64,000 nucleotides of DNA from positions 1,715,037-1,779,036 of the forward strand of contig JAGKQI010000047.1 of assembly GCA_018806915.1 (NCBI GenBank). The letters are read 5' to 3'. The stretch's first letter is position 1. Each line of letters opens with the position of its first letter. The notes beneath the pieces are model-generated. The model made no database searches and was not told the origin of the DNA. It saw only the letters and a program-made list of their open reading frames with translations. The DNA is from Phytophthora colocasiae (taxonomy: Eukaryota > Oomycota > Peronosporomycetes > Peronosporales > Peronosporaceae). Positions 1-9,034 of this stretch are shown here, in pieces. Position numbers and translations under genes: made by a program.

Positions 1-975
1 GAGAAGAACCGGATCACGGATCTGCTGAAGGAAGATTTTGGCAAGCACTCAGACTGTGTCACTCAGATTGCGCAAGAGCACGAGGACGATTTCATGACGA
101 AAGAAAACTTTGACGACAAGTACAAGGATATAATGGCGCTCTGTCCGACGGACGATGATCACATCCCCAGTTCTTACCAGGTGAATGAAGTTGCAGAAGG
201 ACATGAGGAACTGGTGGACGAAGAAGAATCGTCTGGTGAAAGATCGTCGTCTAGGAGTGAGTGGAATCCCGAAGAGCCTACTGCGCCACCACATCCGTCT
301 ACTGACAGGAACGATGCGAAGTCGAAACAAGGTGCAGCCGGCAGTGAACCGAATGAGGAGAAACCGTGGAGTCCAGACTACCCGACCAGCCCACCGACCC
401 CATCTCGTACTGATTCTAAGGCTGAAAAATGGAGCCCTAGGGACCCTCCCGAACCTCCTCGCGTTGCTTCACACGACGAGGAGAGTGTGAGCTCACCCAG
501 TGAATCAAAGGAGGACCCGAAGGAAACGGGTATCGGTGACGATGAGTGGAACCCAATGTTTCCGACACAACCACCAGAGCGAAAGGAGGAGGATCCGATG
601 AAAACTGGTATTGGTGACGGTGATTGGAATCCAACCGATCCAACACCGTCACCTAGTCATTCACAACGAACTAATGAAGCGCATGCCAACCAAGTATCGG
701 ACGAAGAGGGCGGGGGTGCTGAATTCGATCCAGAGAGTGAGGATCAAGGGTCTCCGTACGGCGAACAAAAGAACTCCAAGGGTGAACAGACCGGCGGCGC
801 GTTCAACGCGTTCACCAGTGGCGAGACCGGCGAAATCAATAGTAGTCGTGAAAACGGTGGTGGTGATTTTGTTCAACCTCGGTCGGATGAAGTGAAAGGT
901 GAAAATGTTGGGCCAGGCAGTCCTGCAGAAGATTTTGATAGTCCCTGGAGGCAGCTACGTGTGTCGGCGCATTAG
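1..975 (+). CDS. 3' part of an acidic, low-complexity W-x-P repeat protein (5' end outside window)
   Basis: The reading frame is open from base 1 to the TAG at 973-975, so this is the C-terminal part of a longer gene; the first internal ATG is at 94. The visible 324 residues are very acidic and rich in S, P, E and G. Five degenerate units share a W-[NS]-P-x-x-P-[TP]-x-[PS] core: WNPEEPTAPP, WSPDYPTSPP, WSPRDPPEPP, WNPMFPTQPP and WNPTDPTPSP, spaced roughly 25-45 residues apart. Two of them are preceded by a near-identical TGIGD[DG] segment, so the units look like internal duplications. No enzyme motif or membrane segment is seen. Such repeats resemble short linear binding motifs in disordered tails, but that is inference. 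I do not recognise the family. Confidence 0.6.
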   Translation, partial: EKNRITDLLKEDFGKHSDCVTQIAQEHEDDFMTKENFDDKYKDIMALCPTDDDHIPSSYQVNEVAEGHEELVDEEESSGERSSSRSEWNPEEPTAPPHPSTDRNDAKSKQGAAGSEPNEEKPWSPDYPTSPPTPSRTDSKAEKWSPRDPPEPPRVASHDEESVSSPSESKEDPKETGIGDDEWNPMFPTQPPERKEEDPMKTGIGDGDWNPTDPTPSPSHSQRTNEAHANQVSDEEGGGAEFDPESEDQGSPYGEQKNSKGEQTGGAFNAFTSGETGEINSSRENGGGDFVQPRSDEVKGENVGPGSPAEDFDSPWRQLRVSAH

Positions 976-1460
976 GACGAGTATCAACAGGCTGTCAAAC
1001 GCATTTGGAGTTACTTGACTCGACATGGACACCGATTAAGATGGAGACCATGAACATCAGTGGCGGAAGTATTCATGGCACAGTGCATGTATGGTTGGCA
1101 TTTGTCAGTGTAAGGAGGAAATGGAATGCAACTCTTGACTTTGCTTGAAGAGTTTTCTAATGCAAATTCACAGTCGATGCCCCAACTCGATTACAAATCG
1201 TGATGTTCACGAAAGTTTTGCATGCGCTCTACAGCATGCAAAGCAGAGGACACAATGCTCACAAACTAAGTACCATAATGGCCATCAAGATTTCCGTTAT
1301 CTCCTAGATTGCAGATTGCGTCGAAGATCATGAGCTTCGATGTGTAAGATGACGACCATTTCCACTCTGATCACTCGCTCTCACCTTCATTCTCGCCGCA
1401 GAGTGCAAGTCAAGGGTGTTCAAGGTGCTGCCTTGCACGCTTCAGTTTGACATCAGAACA
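976..1460. other. Intergenic region without recognisable gene
   Basis: About 485 bases between the partial gene and the promoter of MDR-1. Short open frames occur, but none has a start context, family motif or compositional signal. It presumably holds the 3' UTR of the left gene and the upstream region of MDR-1. Confidence 0.5.
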
Positions 1461-1476
1461 CTCATTTTTCAATCTT
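1461..1476 (+). promoter_or_regulatory. Oomycete Inr+FPR core promoter of MDR-1
   Basis: CTCATTTTTCAATCTT fits the oomycete initiator plus flanking promoter region. It lies about 50 bases before the ATG at 1516 and supports that start over upstream non-ATG codons in the same frame. Confidence 0.75.
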
Positions 1477-1515
1477 CCCACTCAACAGCAAGTCAGTTTC
1501 CAAACCTGTAAAACA

Positions 1516-2502
1516 ATGTCCAGCATCTCTTCCACGTTCAAGGCCTACCAATTCGCCAACTACAGCGACGCTCTGACGGAAACTAAGTTGAATCCGGCAG
1601 TCCAGCAAAAACCCCTCGAGCCCAAACACGTCCGCATCAAGGTACTGAGCGCAGCAGTCAACCCTCTGGACTACAAGCTGCACTTCTTCGGATCTATGGC
1701 TATTGCAGTTGGGCCCACGCCGGAGAAACCTCTTGGAATGGGTCTTGATCTGTCGGGTGTCATCGTTGAGGTTGGTAGCGGTGATGTTCGCGGGTTTAAG
1801 GTGGGCGACTCAGTCTTTGGATCTGCTGACATGCAGTGCATGGGCAGCTTTGCCGAGTATATTTCTCTCGAGGCAGACCACGTCGTTCACAAGCCAAGCA
1901 ACATCTCAGTCAATGAAGCTGCGGGTGTGTCGATTGCGGGGCTGGCTAGCTACCAAGGTCTCGTAAACCGAGCAGAGGTGCAGGCCGGCCAACGTGTGCT
2001 CATTCTTGGTGGTGGCAGTGCTGTCGGACAGTTTGGCATCCAGATCGCAAAGGCTTTCGGCGCGGAGGTGATCACGACGGCTAGTCCTCGCAATACGGAG
2101 CTGGTTAAGTCTCTTGGAGCTGACCATGTCATTGACTACACCTCGGAAAAATGGGTCGATGTGCTTGCTGCTCATTCTGTGGACATCATTTACGACTGCG
2201 CAGTGGAGACCGAGTCGTGGTCTACCGATGCCCAGAAGATCTTGAAGCAGAACAGTGGTCAGTTCTTGACCATTGGGATGGTTCAAAACCAAGCGGAATC
2301 TCCTATCGGTGCGAAACTGGTTCAATATTACTGTCACCCGATTGCCGAGGACTTGGAAGGTCTCCGTAAGTTGATCGAGGCTGGAAAGCTCAAGACAATT
2401 GTTGATTCGGTGTATCCATTTGAGGAACTGCTGGAGGCTATCAAGCATCAAATGTCGGGTCGAGCTCAAGGCAAGATCATCATTGAGGTCTCCAAGGAGT
2501 AG
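1516..2502 (+). CDS. MDR-1: zinc-free medium-chain dehydrogenase/reductase, quinone oxidoreductase-like
   Basis: A 328-residue protein of the medium-chain dehydrogenase/reductase superfamily, zeta-crystallin/quinone-oxidoreductase branch; such enzymes usually reduce quinones or enones with NADPH. The N-terminal GroES-like half has the AAVNPLDYK motif (about residues 46-54). The Rossmann half has LILGGGSAVGQFGIQ (about 162-176), the nucleotide-binding turn; most paralogues here have GGSSGTG at this place. The Cys/His zinc ligands of alcohol dehydrogenases are absent. The start is the ATG at 1516, directly after a core promoter. No intron is needed. Its closest relative in the window is MDR-2 at 6018, across the CPT1-like gene. 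The substrate cannot be told from sequence. Confidence 0.85.
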   Translation: MSSISSTFKAYQFANYSDALTETKLNPAVQQKPLEPKHVRIKVLSAAVNPLDYKLHFFGSMAIAVGPTPEKPLGMGLDLSGVIVEVGSGDVRGFKVGDSVFGSADMQCMGSFAEYISLEADHVVHKPSNISVNEAAGVSIAGLASYQGLVNRAEVQAGQRVLILGGGSAVGQFGIQIAKAFGAEVITTASPRNTELVKSLGADHVIDYTSEKWVDVLAAHSVDIIYDCAVETESWSTDAQKILKQNSGQFLTIGMVQNQAESPIGAKLVQYYCHPIAEDLEGLRKLIEAGKLKTIVDSVYPFEELLEAIKHQMSGRAQGKIIIEVSKE

Positions 2503-3195
2503 ATAATCGGAGTTGGAACGAAACCTTGCTGCGAATACAGATTCCCCCATGTTCTTGATCCCCTCAACATTGATAAGAATCCGAGTTGCCGTGACAGCAA
2601 ACGAGTGGTACGACCACCAAAATCCGTTTTACACTTCAACGTTTGGAACAACGTGTGACCACAATCACAAACAAACGCAAATGACCCGCATCGGGTAGGG
2701 ATACCAATGAGACTCTCACCTAGAGACTGCGAGCTGTTATTGCAGGTTATACTACAGTAGTATTAAGTTAGTTAAAGCCCATATGACCGCATCACCAAGC
2801 TCAATCCGGCGTCGGCAGCGTCATTTGTGCATCTCCCAACAGCTTCAACGTCCACTTCAGAACCGTCGGGAGAATCTGAAGTTTGACGAGAACGTCGTTC
2901 ATTGGTCGATGAATCTGACTGATGTCGCCTTTTACCCAATGAATTCTCTTCATGATTCTCAATGCAGCAACAATCTGAACTGCAAGTTGCACTCGTTGCA
3001 GTCTCCAGGCCCAACACGGCGGTGAGAAACGACACCATCTAACATCTCCTGTCCTTCCTTTCTCTTCAGTGTGACGCTCACTTTTGAATTGGCCAGGGAC
3101 TCACCTCAGCCTCAGCCTGCCTTCCTCTCCCTCAACCGCAGTGGACAAAAATAACTGACCATCACTCTGCAGCTTGCAGTGGCCTTTTTTCCAAC
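2503..3195. other. Intergenic region
   Basis: About 690 bases between MDR-1 and the CPT1-like promoter. Short frames occur on both strands, but nothing looks like a gene. A second, poorer Inr-like string (GCTCACTTTTGAATTGG) lies at 3076-3092. Confidence 0.45.
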
Positions 3196-3210
3196 GTCAC
3201 TTCCCAATTT
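3196..3210 (+). promoter_or_regulatory. Inr+FPR core promoter of the CPT1-like gene
   Basis: GTCACTTCCCAATTT is a close match to the oomycete Inr+FPR consensus. It lies about 65 bases upstream of the ATG at 3265. Confidence 0.7.
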
Positions 3211-3264
3211 GCGGCCTCGTGCACAAGTCGAGAGAGAGAGAGGAAGGCAGTACAGTAAGTTACA

Positions 3265-5649
3265 ATGGCGGAAGCGCATCAGGCCATCGGCGTCTTCGAC
3301 GAGCACAAGCGCGGCGTGGAGCTGTTGTACTCGGATGAGGGCATCCGCGTGTCCTTCACTATCCCTCCACCACACGAGATCCGACGTTCAGTTGTTCGCG
3401 AGCTCTTCCACCTCCAACGAGCAGTTAAACGTGGCGTGTACCCGGCACCACCGTTTGTAGCCATCTTGACCATTGTAGCCATTTCGGTGATCGTCGTGTT
3501 GTCTCCAACGGAATCATGGTGGCGAAGTGGACCCATTTCGGTGATTGTGTGGCACGTTGGCAATTTCTTGATGCCTTATTGGCATTTACTGCCCAATTCG
3601 ATCTATGTAGCGTATTTGGCTGCATGGGCAGCGTTTCTCGGTCTATTGGTGCTCATGGCTGTGCAGAGGCTGTTCCTACGACTTCTGCTGAGCTACAGAG
3701 GCTGGTTGTACCTTGCTCCGAGACAGAAAAGCCGGGTTGTCATGGCGTGGGGGGCTCTGTTGAAGATTTTTGGTGGGCGTAATCCATTGACGTACTCTTT
3801 TCAAGATGCGTTGCCGAGATTGCCGTTGCCACCGTTGAAGGACACAATTCAGAGATACCTCAAGTCAGTACACCCGCTTTTGACTCCTAAGGAATATGAA
3901 GAAGTGGAACGCATGGCTGACGAGTTCCTGCACCACGAAGGTCCCAAGTTCCAGTTCTACCTGTACCTCAAGAGCTGGTGGTCATCCAACTACGTGACGG
4001 ACTGGTGGGAGAAATACGTGTACCTCAAGGGCCGCTCGTCGCTCATGATCAACAGCAACTACTACGCCCTTCCTGGATCCAATCTGGACTTCAGTTTGAC
4101 CAAGAAACCCGTTGCACTGGCAGCAGCCTTGGTGCATGAGTTTTTGCTGTTCAAACAGGATTTGGACAGGGAACATCTCGCGCCACAGCTCATTCGTGGC
4201 ATCGTCCCGCTCTGCATGAGCCAGTACCAGCGTATTTTCTCCTGCACTCGCATCCCAGGACGCGAAACCGATACACTCAAGCTGTACCACCACAAGTCCA
4301 AGCACATTGCCGTATTTTGCCATGGAAGGGTGTTCAAGATGCCACTTTTCGAGAAGGGACAGTACGGCAAACTGCTCACAAAGTTTGAGATTCAGCGTCA
4401 ATTCGAGTGGATCGAAGCGACGGCGCTAGCCATGGGTGCTCCCACAAAGTCCGAAGAGAACCTGTCCGCTTTGACCGCTGCCGGTCGGATTGAATGGGCC
4501 GAAAACCGTGAGCAGTTCTTCTCGAGTGGCATGAACAAGAGGTCTCTGGAGGTGATTGAATCGGCAGTGTTTGTTGTGGTGCTACAAAATGACGTGGCTA
4601 AGGACTGGACTTCTATGGGCAAGGACCTTATTCATGGAAATGGTGGCAACCGCTGGTTCGACAAGTCATTCAACCTTGTGATCTACAAGAACAGTGTTGC
4701 TGGAATCAATGCTGAACACGCTTGGGCTGATGCCCCTGTGATGGCCCACGCGTGGGAGCAGGTGTACACGACACAGTGCTACACAATGCCGTATGATTAT
4801 AATGGAGACACTCTGGTACAGTCTGAAGATGAACGTGTGTCGAAGTTACCACAATGCCGAGTACTTCAGTGGAATTTCGCTGCTGGGCTTGATAATGCTG
4901 TGATAAAGTCTCTTAACGACGCTGAGAAGGCTATCTCTGACTTCGATCTCAAGGTGATCGCGCACACCGACTACGGCAAGGGATTAATCAAGAAATTCCG
5001 TGTCAGTCCTGATGCCTTTATCCAAATGGCACTTCAGCTCGCCTACTATCGCAACTCTGGCACCATCACGCAGACGTATGAGTCTAGCATGACGCGCTTG
5101 TACCGAGATGGTCGTACCGAAACAGTTCGCCCCGTGACCGACGAATCGAAGGCGTTTGTACTTGGTATGGTTGATACGAAGCTATCCGACGCTGAGAAGC
5201 TGACACTACTTCAGCGTGCCTGCGACGTGCACCAGGACAGTTACCGTAACGCCATGAGTGGTAAAGGTATCGACCGTCACTTGTTCACTCTCTACTGCGT
5301 GTCGGTGGGCTTTGGCATTGAATCCCCGTTCCTGAACAACGCGCTAGGCCGGCCATGGCGCTTATCGACGAGTCAGCAGCCGCAGCAGCAGACAGACAAT
5401 TGGCGTCTCGTTGAGAAGGCCCTCGAGGGTACGCAGTACTCGATTGATGACGCGCGTTGCCCTGGTGGCGGTTTTGGTCCTGTTGCTGAAGACGGCTATG
5501 GCGTCAGCTACATGGTCGCAGGTGAGAACATGCTCGGATTCCACATTTCCAGCAAGAAGTCGTGCACCTCAACGAGCTCGGACAAATTCGCTGGCGACAT
5601 CGAGCAGGCACTGGCTGACCTCAAGGCGCTTTGGCACCCGAAGGAGTAA
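3265..5649 (+). CDS. Carnitine O-palmitoyltransferase I-like protein (outer mitochondrial membrane)
   Basis: A 794-residue choline/carnitine acyltransferase. Family members move long-chain acyl groups from CoA to carnitine, the gate for mitochondrial fatty-acid oxidation. The architecture is CPT1 rather than CPT2: a short cytosolic N-terminus, two hydrophobic segments (about residues 64-80 and 111-133), then the catalytic domain. The CPT1 signature NYVTDWWEKYVYLKGR is near residues 242-257. The catalytic histidine is in NAEHAWADAP, His485. The C-terminal GENMLGFHISSKKSCTS block, followed by a small acidic helix, matches the carnitine/CoA-binding end of the family. It is a single uninterrupted exon, flanked on both sides by MDR genes in the same orientation. 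Localisation is inferred from the two membrane segments. Confidence 0.93.
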   Translation: MAEAHQAIGVFDEHKRGVELLYSDEGIRVSFTIPPPHEIRRSVVRELFHLQRAVKRGVYPAPPFVAILTIVAISVIVVLSPTESWWRSGPISVIVWHVGNFLMPYWHLLPNSIYVAYLAAWAAFLGLLVLMAVQRLFLRLLLSYRGWLYLAPRQKSRVVMAWGALLKIFGGRNPLTYSFQDALPRLPLPPLKDTIQRYLKSVHPLLTPKEYEEVERMADEFLHHEGPKFQFYLYLKSWWSSNYVTDWWEKYVYLKGRSSLMINSNYYALPGSNLDFSLTKKPVALAAALVHEFLLFKQDLDREHLAPQLIRGIVPLCMSQYQRIFSCTRIPGRETDTLKLYHHKSKHIAVFCHGRVFKMPLFEKGQYGKLLTKFEIQRQFEWIEATALAMGAPTKSEENLSALTAAGRIEWAENREQFFSSGMNKRSLEVIESAVFVVVLQNDVAKDWTSMGKDLIHGNGGNRWFDKSFNLVIYKNSVAGINAEHAWADAPVMAHAWEQVYTTQCYTMPYDYNGDTLVQSEDERVSKLPQCRVLQWNFAAGLDNAVIKSLNDAEKAISDFDLKVIAHTDYGKGLIKKFRVSPDAFIQMALQLAYYRNSGTITQTYESSMTRLYRDGRTETVRPVTDESKAFVLGMVDTKLSDAEKLTLLQRACDVHQDSYRNAMSGKGIDRHLFTLYCVSVGFGIESPFLNNALGRPWRLSTSQQPQQQTDNWRLVEKALEGTQYSIDDARCPGGGFGPVAEDGYGVSYMVAGENMLGFHISSKKSCTSTSSDKFAGDIEQALADLKALWHPKE

Positions 5650-5974
5650 GTTGCAGTCAACAGCATGGCAAAGACAATTCAATAGTATCAAATCTACATC
5701 GTTTTTGAAGATCTTCTTCTTAGCGAAGCTTACATGAAATTAAAGCATAAACTACATGTATACACGCAACCTAAGTATTGCGTGAATGCAGCACGAGATT
5801 GCGTGAAGAATTTGGCGTCAACGCGTAGCTTCACAGTCTTTGATCATGCCTTCTCTAGCTGTATGCAGTGGCGCCGTGACCGGATGATCACTTGATTCTT
5901 CAATAAGTGCACCATCACTCTTTATCGAGCGTATGTGCTCTTCAAGTCGCCCCCAGGACCTGGGGTCCAGGTTC
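5650..5974. other. Intergenic region
   Basis: About 325 bases between the CPT1-like gene and the MDR-2 promoter, including the AT-rich 3' UTR with an AATTAAAG-like polyadenylation region near 5738-5746. No gene seen. Confidence 0.4.
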
Positions 5975-5990
5975 CTCACTTTACAATTTC
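5975..5990 (+). promoter_or_regulatory. Inr+FPR core promoter of MDR-2
   Basis: CTCACTTTACAATTTC fits the oomycete start-site consensus. It lies about 40 bases before the ATG at 6018, which decides that start. Confidence 0.72.
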
Positions 5991-6017
5991 CCCCGTCGAC
6001 AACAAGTCCCCTCAGCA

Positions 6018-7001
6018 ATGGTTACCATCCCAACTACATTCAAGGCCTACCAGTTCGCCAGCTACGGCGACGTGCTCAAGGAAGCAAAACTCAACACAGA
6101 AGTCCGTCAGAAGCCTCTAGAACCCACTCAAGTACGTGTCAAAGTCGTGAGCGCAGCTGTGAACCCTCTCGACTACAAACTGCTTCAGTTTGGAGCTGCC
6201 TTCCTGCCGACCGCGCCAACTGCTGAAAAACCCTTCAGTATGGGCTTCGACACGGCTGGTGTCGTTGTTGAGGTTGGAAGTGGAGACGTCCAGGGTCTCA
6301 AAGTTGGTGATGCCGTGTTCGGAACCCCTGACATCACTGCGGGTGGTAGCTTCGGCGAGTATTTCGCAATTGACGCTAAGTATTTGGCTCAGAAGCCGAG
6401 CAATTTGACGTTCAATGAAGCAGCAGCTGTGCCAATGGCAGGTCTCACCAGCTACCAAGCGCTCGTTAAGCTTGGACAGCTTCAAGCTGGCCAACGTGTG
6501 CTCATTCTGGGCGGTAGCAGTGCTACGGGTCAATTCGCTATTCAGATCGCGAAAGCCCTGGGTGCGGAAGTGATCACCACCGCCAGTCCTCGCAACCTCG
6601 AGCTGGTTAAGTCTCTTGGAGTGGATCAAGTCGTTGAGTATACGTCCGAGAAGTGGGGTTCTGTTCTCACTGAGCATTCGGTGGATCTCATCTATGACTG
6701 CGGAGTAGAGCCCGAGGCCTGGGCTACGGACGCTCAGAAGGTGTTGAAGCACAATGGCAAGTTCGTGACGATCGGAATGGGTCCGGAACCCGTGAAATCC
6801 ACCATCGGTGCAACGTTCCATCAGCTTTACTTGCACCCGAATCCGGAAGACCTGCAGAACCTAACGAAGCTGGTCGAAGGTGGACAAGTCAAGCCTGTTA
6901 TTGATTCGGTGCACCCTTTCGAGAACGTTGTCGACGCTATCAAGCTGCAGATGTCGAACCGAGCGCAGGGAAAGATCATCGTAGAGATCTCCAACGAGTA
7001 G
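6018..7001 (+). CDS. MDR-2: zinc-free MDR reductase, quinone oxidoreductase-like
   Basis: A 327-residue MDR-superfamily reductase beginning MVTIPTTFKAYQFASYGD, with AAVNPLDYKL in the GroES-like half and LILGGSSATGQFAIQIAKA at the nucleotide-binding turn. It lacks alcohol-dehydrogenase zinc ligands. It is most like MDR-1 (both have ITTASPRN after the Rossmann turn, where others have TTCSARN). The two probably arose by duplication, with the CPT1-like gene now between them. The frame is open further upstream, but the core promoter at 5975 lies inside that extension, so the ATG at 6018 is preferred. Confidence 0.85.
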   Translation: MVTIPTTFKAYQFASYGDVLKEAKLNTEVRQKPLEPTQVRVKVVSAAVNPLDYKLLQFGAAFLPTAPTAEKPFSMGFDTAGVVVEVGSGDVQGLKVGDAVFGTPDITAGGSFGEYFAIDAKYLAQKPSNLTFNEAAAVPMAGLTSYQALVKLGQLQAGQRVLILGGSSATGQFAIQIAKALGAEVITTASPRNLELVKSLGVDQVVEYTSEKWGSVLTEHSVDLIYDCGVEPEAWATDAQKVLKHNGKFVTIGMGPEPVKSTIGATFHQLYLHPNPEDLQNLTKLVEGGQVKPVIDSVHPFENVVDAIKLQMSNRAQGKIIVEISNE

Positions 7002-7112
7002 GAGACCATACACACAAGCTGTTTACCAGTATTGGATACATTGGTGAATTCATCTTTGACTGCAAAATACAAGTAAATTTTGTAGCTAGATGTTTGAGTG
7101 CTAGCCATAAGT

Positions 7113-7982
7113 TTACCAGCACAACTTCCCTGGCAGGTACTTGTCAATGATGTCTTGGTAGTATGGCCACAGCTTCTCCACATCCGGACGCACATCCGCC
7201 TTCGTGTACAGATCGAACTTGTTGAACTCCAGCACCCAGTCCAGCAATTCCTCATCGTCCTCACTCATCAACTGCTTGTACTCCTTCTTGTTGTGCCATG
7301 GGTAGCACGAGTGATACCGGATCATTGCCAGACCTTCCTCTGGGATAGTCGTCTCATTGAACTTGAGCATCTGGTAAAGATACTCGTCGTGACCCCAAGC
7401 GAACTTGAGGTTCTTGAAGCCACAGTGAGGCTCGTATATGCCACATTCGCTGTTGTAGCGAGAGTCACTCATGTCTGGGTTGGTACTGTTGTACTCCGGG
7501 AAGACGACCGAGTCTGGGATCTTGCAGCCAACGACCCACGTGTCTCCACCAAGAGCCCACTGGTCCCCATCGGCAGTTCCTTCCTGGCCGTCCTCAGCGT
7601 GGCCCCAAAGGTATTGAATTTTCCCCATGTCGTGCAGCAGACCGACGAGTTGGAACCAGTCCGGGTGTCCAGCAGCACGGATCCCCTCAGCCGTCTGTAG
7701 CATGTGCTCGAGGTTGGGCAATGACGAATCGGGGTCGGATGAGTCCACGTAGCCTTTGAGCGCCGTGAAAGCCTCCCAGATGGTCATCTTGGTGTTGGAG
7801 AAGGAGCCGTACTTGGTCTGCATCTTCTCCTGGAAGGCCACGGTCTGGTTCTTGCGCATGAGTGCGTAGTGACGTGAGACCATGGCATGTCGATCCGAGT
7901 CTTTGTAGTTGCGGAATTCCTCCTCAGCTTTCCCAGCAGTGACTTTGCCAGTGACTTCAAGCGTGGGTTTGTCAGCAGCCAT
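7113..7982 (-). CDS. MIOX: Inositol oxygenase, copy 1 (minus strand)
   Basis: A 289-residue myo-inositol oxygenase, which cleaves myo-inositol with O2 to D-glucuronate using a mixed-valent di-iron centre. The six family ligands are present: His in NLEHMLQ, the His-Asp pair in LLHDMGK, His in WGHDEYLY, His in IRYHSCYPWH, and Asp in FNKFDLYTK. The fold is an HD-domain fold and the length is typical (mammalian MIOX about 285). The ATG at 7982 lies about 40 bases downstream of a core promoter on the minus strand. It is head-to-head with copy 2 at 9035. The proteins match from KPTLEV to YLPG but differ at both termini (here ending LPGKLCW). Confidence 0.95.
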   Translation of the reverse strand: MAADKPTLEVTGKVTAGKAEEEFRNYKDSDRHAMVSRHYALMRKNQTVAFQEKMQTKYGSFSNTKMTIWEAFTALKGYVDSSDPDSSLPNLEHMLQTAEGIRAAGHPDWFQLVGLLHDMGKIQYLWGHAEDGQEGTADGDQWALGGDTWVVGCKIPDSVVFPEYNSTNPDMSDSRYNSECGIYEPHCGFKNLKFAWGHDEYLYQMLKFNETTIPEEGLAMIRYHSCYPWHNKKEYKQLMSEDDEELLDWVLEFNKFDLYTKADVRPDVEKLWPYYQDIIDKYLPGKLCW

Positions 7983-8016
7983 GGTCGATTGTTGTGGCGA
8001 AGTGTGAAGTTCAAAA

Positions 8017-8032
8017 CCAATTGGAAAATGAC
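8017..8032 (-). promoter_or_regulatory. Inr+FPR core promoter of MIOX copy 1
   Basis: On the minus strand this reads GTCATTTTCCAATTGG, a good oomycete start-site match, about 40-50 bases before the ATG at 7982. Confidence 0.7.
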
Positions 8033-8974
8033 ACTAATGAGCTGCAGTCCGTTCTGAGGGTAGTGATTTCCACATTGATGAGTCATTGAAGTCCAAATGG
8101 CAGTCCTTGACCGACCGCCGGGATCTCATCCTGCCCAAGGCCACCAGACTGGTGACCAGTATTGCTCGGGAAACTTGTGAAAACTGAGGTCGCTTTGTCA
8201 ACTTTTGTCATGGCCGATGCGTAATTGAAGTTCAGGTGTACCCATCCTGTCGTTTGACGGTCTTGTTGGCAATAGCAAGCGGAAGCGCAAGTGATCGGCG
8301 ATGGCGAGACGATGACGAAGTCGACGGAGTCGTAAATTCGACCTGCAGGGTGCAGCATTTTCCACGTCGTGGTAAACTAACCTTGCAACTTCAAACACAC
8401 ATCGCGTGAAAAACCAGGCAATGTTCAGAAGCAGATCGTGTGCAATATCCGCAGTGGGGTGGGGGTCCTCGTCAAGGTGCTTTGATGTTGAAGGCGCTCA
8501 TGTAAAAACCTCTCGTTTAACGCCTTGTGAATGCTTGCTTGTCTTTGCTGCGCAGAACTGCAACCACCAAACCGCCTTACCGGCTCGTATTTTGCAGCCG
8601 AGTGCAAGGACTACATGTATCCGATGGCTGCAATTGAATGAAATCCACTCATCTTTCGGAATTCGCATCGTCACGAAACGTGAAGGCGAATGATGTTGAC
8701 GTCAGAGTGTTTCCCCCCTACGTACAATATGCATGCGCACTTTTACTACAATTGCGGAGTTAACGGCTATTGCCACACATGCATCTTGTACATGTATTAA
8801 TACGTCGAGATGCTCAAGATGGGGCCAGAAACGAGTCGTACGACTATTTTCAACCAACCACGTTGTAGATTAAAAATATTATGATTGGCCCAAAATAGGC
8901 GTAAAGACCGCCAGAAGGAAGTTGTCCGTTTCATGGCAACTGTCACTGCAACGTCCGCATTCCAATTCCGTCGA
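8033..8974. other. Divergent intergenic region between the two MIOX genes
   Basis: About 940 bases between the two opposed start sites. No gene is convincing. The two halves do not resemble inverted copies of each other, although the flanking coding regions are nearly identical, so the duplication or conversion tract ends close to the start codons. Confidence 0.5.
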
Positions 8975-8990
8975 CTTCATTCCCCATTCG
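8975..8990 (+). promoter_or_regulatory. Inr+FPR-like core promoter of MIOX copy 2
   Basis: CTTCATTCCCCATTCG lies about 55 bases upstream of the ATG at 9035. The match is moderate and the spacing typical for this window. Confidence 0.55.
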
Positions 8991-9034
8991 GTCTACCGCC
9001 CCGTACTTCACCAGATCCCTCACCACCAACCACC

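Noticed and set aside
1145..1333. Small gene upstream of MDR-1
   Set aside because: No start context, family similarity or compositional support; typical random frame.
2772..3038. Opposed short frames between MDR-1 and the CPT1-like gene
   Set aside because: Overlapping frames on both strands with no domain and mutually exclusive translations.
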